DNA from: Cyclospora cayetanensis | Taxonomy: Eukaryota > Apicomplexa > Conoidasida > Eucoccidiorida > Eimeriidae | NCBI RefSeq assembly: GCF_002999335.1 | Contig: NW_020312226.1 | Coordinates: forward strand, 1-36,918 | Direction: 5' to 3' | DNA: 36,918 nucleotides | Shown: positions 32,795 through 36,918 of the stretch, piece by piece | How the letters are laid out: each line of letters begins with the position of its first letter | How positions within the stretch are numbered: the stretch's first letter is position 1 | Notes under the pieces: generated by a model | The model's input: only the letters and a program-made list of their open reading frames with translations | What the model was told of the DNA's origin: nothing | The model's database searches: none | Program-made: the position numbers and the translations under genes

Positions 32795-33155
32795 AGATGT
32801 CTGCTATGTGCGGCATGCGCCTTGGTTCGTAAAGGAACTGCTAAGTTAGATCATCAAGAGTGGAATACGATATCACACCCTTTCTTCAAATTGGTCTACT
32901 GCAGGCCGTCCAAATAAAAATGACCTCTCTCTGCCGTTCTTTACATGAGAACGGCTCATATGCAAATTACGTTCCCATCTGGAAATGCGGAGGGGCAGCC
33001 ACCGGCGTGACGCAAAATCAAAAAAGAGACACACATACACGCATAGGGTGCGAAGTTCTCACTAGGGACGATCTCGGAGCCGCCTCCTTGTCACTAGCAA
33101 AGTTGTCATACAAGCAACCAAAGGCTGCTTCAAAGTGGTAACTTTGCAGCACATT

Positions 33156-34720
33156 TTACTCAAAGACTACCTCCGTAGCATCAGAGTCTTCGTTGTGGGC
33201 TCCCATGCAGCTGCACGTGAAAAGTCTGCTCAGGAGTCCTTTCTGCTTCAACTCCGTAACAAGGGTGTCAAGCCTGTGCAGCTCCTTCCTGAGCGCTTCC
33301 ATCTCGTGCTCTTTGTCGCGCAGAAGCTGCTCGTGCTCTTTCTGCAACTCGAGCTCTATGGCTGGCATATCCTCAGGGTGAACTTCCTGCAACAGCCACT
33401 CACACAAGGACGCTGCCTACAGCAACTGCTGAGCGACTGGTAAGGGGATGTGCGGACTCTTCCGAGAGAGATCCTCCATTGAACACTGCTCAAGCGCTTC
33501 AACGCCTAGATTTAGCGACCTACGCCTGAAAGGAGTTGCGTCTTGATGGACAGTTGCTGCACACACGGCACAAGACAGCAGTCACATGGCCGGGAATGAC
33601 GGCTACGGCTGGCAGCCAGCTGCTGCTGCTGCAGCAACACAGCAGCAGGCGCTGCAGCAGGTGCTGGGATGGGCAGGTGTCGTACCGCCTTAAGAACGGC
33701 GTTTTCCTTCTCCAGCTGCAGAACAGGAAGAGAGAAAAAGGGTCTCAGCATCACTCGGGAACGCTCGTAAAGTTGTACCACTCCTTCTGCCTACCTGCCT
33801 ATATCGATACATAACTGTATGCGAAATATGTTTGCCGTGCTTATTGTGCGCGGCTGAAAAAGAGACATATAAATGGAAAGAAAGGAAGCAGTAGCAACTC
33901 CAAACCCTCTACAGCACACGGCACCTCAACGCCTATGAACCTCTCGGGGGACTACACGCGCAGCAAGCTCGACCCTCTCTGTTTCTCTCCCTTTCTGTTT
34001 CTCTCCCTTTCTGTTTCTCTTTTTCTCTCCCTTTCTGTTTCTCTTTTTCTCTCCCTCTCTGTCGCTCTCCCTCTCTGTCTCTCTCCCTCTCTGTCCCTCT
34101 CCCTCTCTGTCTCTCTCCCTTTCTGTCTCTTTTTTTCTCCCTCTCTTTTTCTCTCCCGCTCTGTCTCTCTCCCTCTCTGTCTCTCTCCCTCTCTCCCTCT
34201 CTGTCTCTCTCCCTTTCTGTCTCTTTTTTTCTCCCTCTCTGTCTCTCTCCCTCTCTGTCTCTCTCCCTTTCTGTCTCTCTCCCTTTCTGTCTCTCTTTTT
34301 CTCTCCCTTTCTGTCTCTCTCCCTCTCTGTCGCTCTCCCTCTCTGTCCCTCTCCCTCTCTTTTTCTCTCCCTTTCTGTCTCTCTCTCGAGCGCGGCTCAC
34401 CTTTTTCCGTTCATTCTCGATGACCAGTAGCTGCATGCACATAGGTACAGTGCATAACAAGAGCAGTGGCGGGCAGCAGTGCAGCCAGGTTCTTGGGAAA
34501 CATGCCCCTGCAGCTGGTGTCGCGGCAGCAGCTACACTAGAGGCAGCATGCGCCTGAGGCTAGGAGACTGGAATGTGTGTAGCAGGAAAACAGAAGCGGA
34601 GGGGACTGTGTTAGCTGAACTCCAGTAAAGCACCTTGTGTCTTAAGGAGTCTTCGGGAATCTCGCTATCCACAGAGACCATCCTTGCAGCAGCTTCGGGG
34701 AACTCCCGGAGTTTGCCCCC
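33156..34720 (-). CDS. Coiled-coil protein, 3' part, with two 30-nt microexons
   Basis: Four minus-strand exons join in phase 0: 34720-34634, 34430-34401, 33715-33686 and 33386-33156 (stop TAA at 33158-33156). They give a 125-residue C-terminal part: [17 protein letters not shown] through DSLRHK, then [10 protein letters not shown], then [10 protein letters not shown], then [20 protein letters not shown] and a long charged helix ending in [19 protein letters not shown]. Splicing out the introns creates one continuous heptad-like helix across the two 10-residue microexons, which is good evidence that the junctions are real. A further 24-nt exon (DWAPRLTP, near 34830-34855) is possible upstream. 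The 5' end is not resolved. I recognise no family; a structural or tethering coiled coil is inference. The intron 34400-33716 holds a CT-rich tract. Confidence 0.6.
33610..33662. repeat. CTG/CAG cluster
   Basis: CAGCTGCTGCTGCTGCAGCA and following CAGCAGGCGCTGCAGCAG words form a small interrupted, partly palindromic repeat in an intron of the minus-strand coiled-coil gene. Confidence 0.7.
33975..34388. repeat. CTCCCTTTCTGT pyrimidine tract in the coiled-coil gene intron
   Basis: About 410 bases of TCTCTCCCTCTCTGTCTCTC and TTTTTCTCCC words. On the coding (minus) strand it is purine-rich GAGAGAAAGGGAG, close to the donor of the second microexon junction. Confidence 0.95.
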
Positions 34721-35028
34721 CTGTGAAGAGCCTACGGAGGCTTGGAAATCGAAAACGAGGAAGTCACGAGATCTTCGCACGCGTGGTCAGCTGCAGCTAG
34801 CCACTGAAATCGACCATACACTGCGAACGCCGCTGTACCGGTGTGAGTCGGGGGGCCCAATCCTGGAGGCGCAGCGGCGAAAAACTTGCGAGCACCAAAA
34901 ATAATTGCTTCTTAAACTTAAAAATAAGGTGAAAAGCCGAAGGAGGCGGCTTTTCCACAACTATCCTGTTACACAGAGGGAGGGGGCCCCTGCGGCTGCT
35001 GCTGCCGCCACTCGATCTCAATGAATGG

Positions 35029-35029
<1 letters not shown>

Positions 35030-35072
<43 letters not shown>
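35030..35072. repeat. CTG/CAG trinucleotide repeat, 14 units
   Basis: A perfect GCT run follows ATGAATGGG on the plus strand. Depending on strand and frame it could encode Ala, Leu or Gln, and its coding status is unknown. Confidence 0.95.
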
Positions 35073-35378
35073 GGCTAATCTTCTACAGGGGCCCTTTACG
35101 GGGGGCCTCAAGGGGGCTGCCACCCACCCTTCGAAAAACACTTTGGTTTGAGGCTTCCTTTTTCTTTCTGCTTCCCCGAGAGGGTGTGCTCGTTCTCCTT
35201 CTCGCTCTCTCTCGCTCCCTCCTGCCGCCTGCCTCCGAGGCGCATCGCGTCGGCAAAGGTTATTTTTTCTGCTGCTTCGCGGTCCCTCTCCGCTGCGAAA
35301 CTGCGTGCATGCAGCTACTGCGCGCTAGCCGAAGGTGCGACGCGCGCCGGTAGGGGCCCCCACCCCTGCCGGCACACA

Positions 35379-35402
35379 TGCATGCATGCATGCATGCATG
35401 CG
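35379..35402. repeat. CATG tetranucleotide repeat
   Basis: ACATGCATGCATGCATGCAT-type run just ahead of the start codon at 35412, likely in the 5' untranslated region. Confidence 0.9.
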
Positions 35403-35411
35403 TGTGGCAGC

Positions 35412-36617
35412 ATGGAGAGTCCGCTGCAGCAGCTGCTGCAGTGCACCGACTCCGCCACTGCGGAGACTCCGCAAGGCGCAAACGTGACAGGCGCATGGCT
35501 GTTTCCTCCCCAGAAAGCCCCTTTTTCCGCCGCTGCTTCCTCAGGCACGCACGCTGCGGCAACAGCTGTCGGAGGCGCAAGCAGCGGCAGCAGGCAGGGG
35601 TGGGAGGCGCTAGAGGAGGGGCCCCCTGACGGGGAAATCGACGAATGGGGGGGCCCCCCCGGGGCTCCTCTGGACGGCATTTTCTCCTTCCTGACTCCCC
35701 CCCCCGATGCCTCGCAGCTGCTGCCGCTGGCCTCTCAAGAAAATCCCCCCGCGACTTCTCTCGCTTGCTGCAGCAAGACCAGCAGCAGTGCCTTCGGCAG
35801 GTGGGAGGAGAAGCAGGTCGAGCACTATGCGTTGCTGTGCGCCGTTGAGCGTGTGCTGCTGCTGCAGCGGCAGCGGCTGCAGCGGCTGCAGCAGCAGCAG
35901 CAGCAGCAGCTGCGCCGGCTGCTGTGGCAGCAGCAGCTCCAGCAGCAAGTTCGCGAGACCTCCTCCGCCAAGGCAGCCGCCAGACGGGCGGCTCCTGAAG
36001 GCGCTGCAAGGCTCACAGCTGCGTCTCTCGACGGCACGCTGTTAGTCAACTCGGAAGGACTGCCTCTCCCGAGCAACAGGGATGCCTTGCGGCTGTGGCA
36101 GCAGCAGCAGCAGCAGCAAGTGCGACACTGTTCAAGCGGAAAGCCACGCGTCGCTGCGGTGGGGCACTTGCTGAGACTGGAGGGGAGTCTCTCTCCTAAG
36201 GCAGAGATCTCTGGAGAGGCTCTTGGGGGAGACGGGGGAGGAGGAGGGAGCCTGCTCACGGCTGCGACGAAGACGCTTGCGCTGCCTGCTGCGTTGCTGG
36301 CTGAGCAGCTTCGCCTCAGAAAGGCTAAAAAAAAACGCAGGATCAAAGTGGAAGAACCACTCGGCAAAAAAAAAAACCAGGGGCCCCTCCTGCAAGCGGC
36401 GGGGGGGGCCCTCACGACTCCCGGTAGCAGCAACGAACGACTTGCACACCCACCCGATACAGTGCAAAAACTGACTTCAGAAGGATGCCATGCAGCGTCG
36501 AGGCGTCAGGCCTTGCTGCTCTCCCTATTCGAAGAAAAGGTTGGCTTGCATGCACGTGGTAGCGGTGCTCTTGTCGCAACAACTTCTGCTGCAAATAACT
36601 CCTTCTGCTGCAAATAA
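35412..36617 (+). CDS. Hypothetical Q-rich basic protein, C-terminus encoded by satellite
   Basis: A single open frame gives 401 aa from the ATG at 35412 (MESPLQQLLQCTDSATAETP). The frame continues upstream without a stop, but that part is Arg/Cys/His-rich and looks non-coding. Visible parts are a Gly/Pro-rich acidic segment (EGPPDGEIDEWGGPPGAP), a helical stretch VEHYALLCAVERVLLLQRQR followed by Gln/Arg tracts, and a strongly basic LRKAKKKRRIKVEE near residues 303-316 that resembles a nuclear localisation signal. The last residues before the stop come from the 19-bp satellite. Two long A runs near 36327 and 36366 are risk points for sequencing frameshifts. No family is recognised, and a 3' intron is possible. 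Confidence 0.5.
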   Translation: MESPLQQLLQCTDSATAETPQGANVTGAWLFPPQKAPFSAAASSGTHAAATAVGGASSGSRQGWEALEEGPPDGEIDEWGGPPGAPLDGIFSFLTPPPDASQLLPLASQENPPATSLACCSKTSSSAFGRWEEKQVEHYALLCAVERVLLLQRQRLQRLQQQQQQQLRRLLWQQQLQQQVRETSSAKAAARRAAPEGAARLTAASLDGTLLVNSEGLPLPSNRDALRLWQQQQQQQVRHCSSGKPRVAAVGHLLRLEGSLSPKAEISGEALGGDGGGGGSLLTAATKTLALPAALLAEQLRLRKAKKKRRIKVEEPLGKKKNQGPLLQAAGGALTTPGSSNERLAHPPDTVQKLTSEGCHAASRRQALLLSLFEEKVGLHARGSGALVATTSAANNSFCCK

Positions 36618-36918
36618 CTCCTTCTGCTGCAAATAACTCCCTATGCTGCAAATAACTCCTTCTGCTGCAAATAACTCCTTCTGCTGCAAATAACTCCTTC
36701 TGCTGCAAATAACTCCTCCTGCTGCAAATAACTCCTTCTGCTGCAAATAACTCCTTCTGCTGCAAATAACTCCTTCTGCTGCAAATAACTCCTGCTGCAA
36801 ATAACTCCTTCTGCTGCAAATAACTCCTTCTGCTGCAAATAACTCCTTCTGCTGCAAATAACTCCTTCTGCTGCAAATAACTCCTTCTGCTGCAAATAAC
36901 TCCTTCTGCTGCAAATAA
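36585..36918. repeat. 19-bp satellite at the right window edge, about 17 copies
   Basis: The unit CTCCTTCTGCTGCAAATAA repeats almost without change; one copy lacks three bases near 36790 and another reads CCTATG. All three minus-strand frames are open through it, giving a 19-residue periodic peptide. The array continues past the window end. Confidence 0.97.

Larger units (their letters stand above)
32105..33155. other. Convergent intergenic region, Yip1 / coiled-coil gene
   Basis: This region contains an AC repeat, G-rich runs and the 40-bp palindrome. A GTG-initiated plus frame at 32566-32832 (LPEDAWRVVRVRVLELAKRT, then SLAQMSAMCGMRLGS) looks somewhat protein-like but has no ATG support or splice context. 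It may be an unrecognised exon. Confidence 0.4.
34721..35411. other. Region between divergent coiled-coil and Q-rich genes
   Basis: This region probably contains unresolved 5' exons of the coiled-coil gene, the CTG repeat at 35030-35072 and a CATG repeat at 35379-35402. On the minus strand the CTG run reads as a 14-residue Gln tract within an open frame. No ATG start is clear. Confidence 0.4.

Noticed and set aside
33933..34460. Minus-strand Arg/Glu-rich frame of 175 codons
   Set aside because: It is the [10 protein letters not shown] microexon read on into the purine strand of the CT tract. The GTGAGC donor after that microexon, and the restored coiled-coil helix after splicing, show it is intronic.

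Overview
This is nuclear DNA of an apicomplexan parasite, most likely an Eimeria-like coccidian. The genes are eukaryotic and rich in GT-AG introns. The proteins carry long glutamine, alanine and serine tracts encoded by CAG-type repeats, which is typical of Eimeria coding sequence. Introns and intergenic DNA are packed with microsatellites and minisatellites. I saw no bacterial operon, CRISPR array, transposase or tRNA gene.

Four genes could be rebuilt exon by exon, with every splice phase closing. On the minus strand at 1194-3002 is the exon-junction-complex protein Y14/RBM8A (5 exons, 153 aa). On the plus strand at 6190-13462 is the tRNA-splicing ligase RtcB (10 exons, 508 aa, including one GC-AG intron). 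On the minus strand at 23380-27610 is eIF3 subunit i (9 exons, 333 aa, WD40). On the plus strand at 28528-32104 is a Yip1/YIPF5-family Golgi membrane protein (7 exons, about 635 aa), whose long N-terminus is made of an 11-residue Gln/Tyr repeat.

Less certain genes are a glutamine-rich protein on plus (about 16590-19678), a coiled-coil protein on minus with two 30-nt microexons (33156-34720, 5' part unresolved), a Q-rich basic protein on plus (35412-36617), and coding-looking stretches near 3.3-3.9, 13.5-14.3 and 21.6-22.8 kb that I could not identify.

Layout: 1-1193 holds a 113-bp tandem repeat and Y14 3' flank. Y14 and RtcB are divergent across a 3.2-kb gap. RtcB is followed by an unidentified minus-strand candidate, a 22-bp satellite and the Q-rich gene. 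A repeat-rich 3.7-kb stretch with a 220-bp CT/GA hairpin follows. eIF3i and Yip1 are divergent across about 0.9 kb. Yip1 and the coiled-coil gene converge around a 40-bp palindrome. The coiled-coil gene and the last Q-rich gene are divergent, and the window ends in a 19-bp satellite.

The recognised genes are housekeeping functions in RNA processing, translation and ER-Golgi traffic. They do not form one pathway. The striking part is the repeat ecology: many of the larger introns carry their own kind of tandem repeat, and several satellites have unit lengths not divisible by three yet lack stop codons on at least one strand. I did not find convincing evidence for a wholly new biological system.
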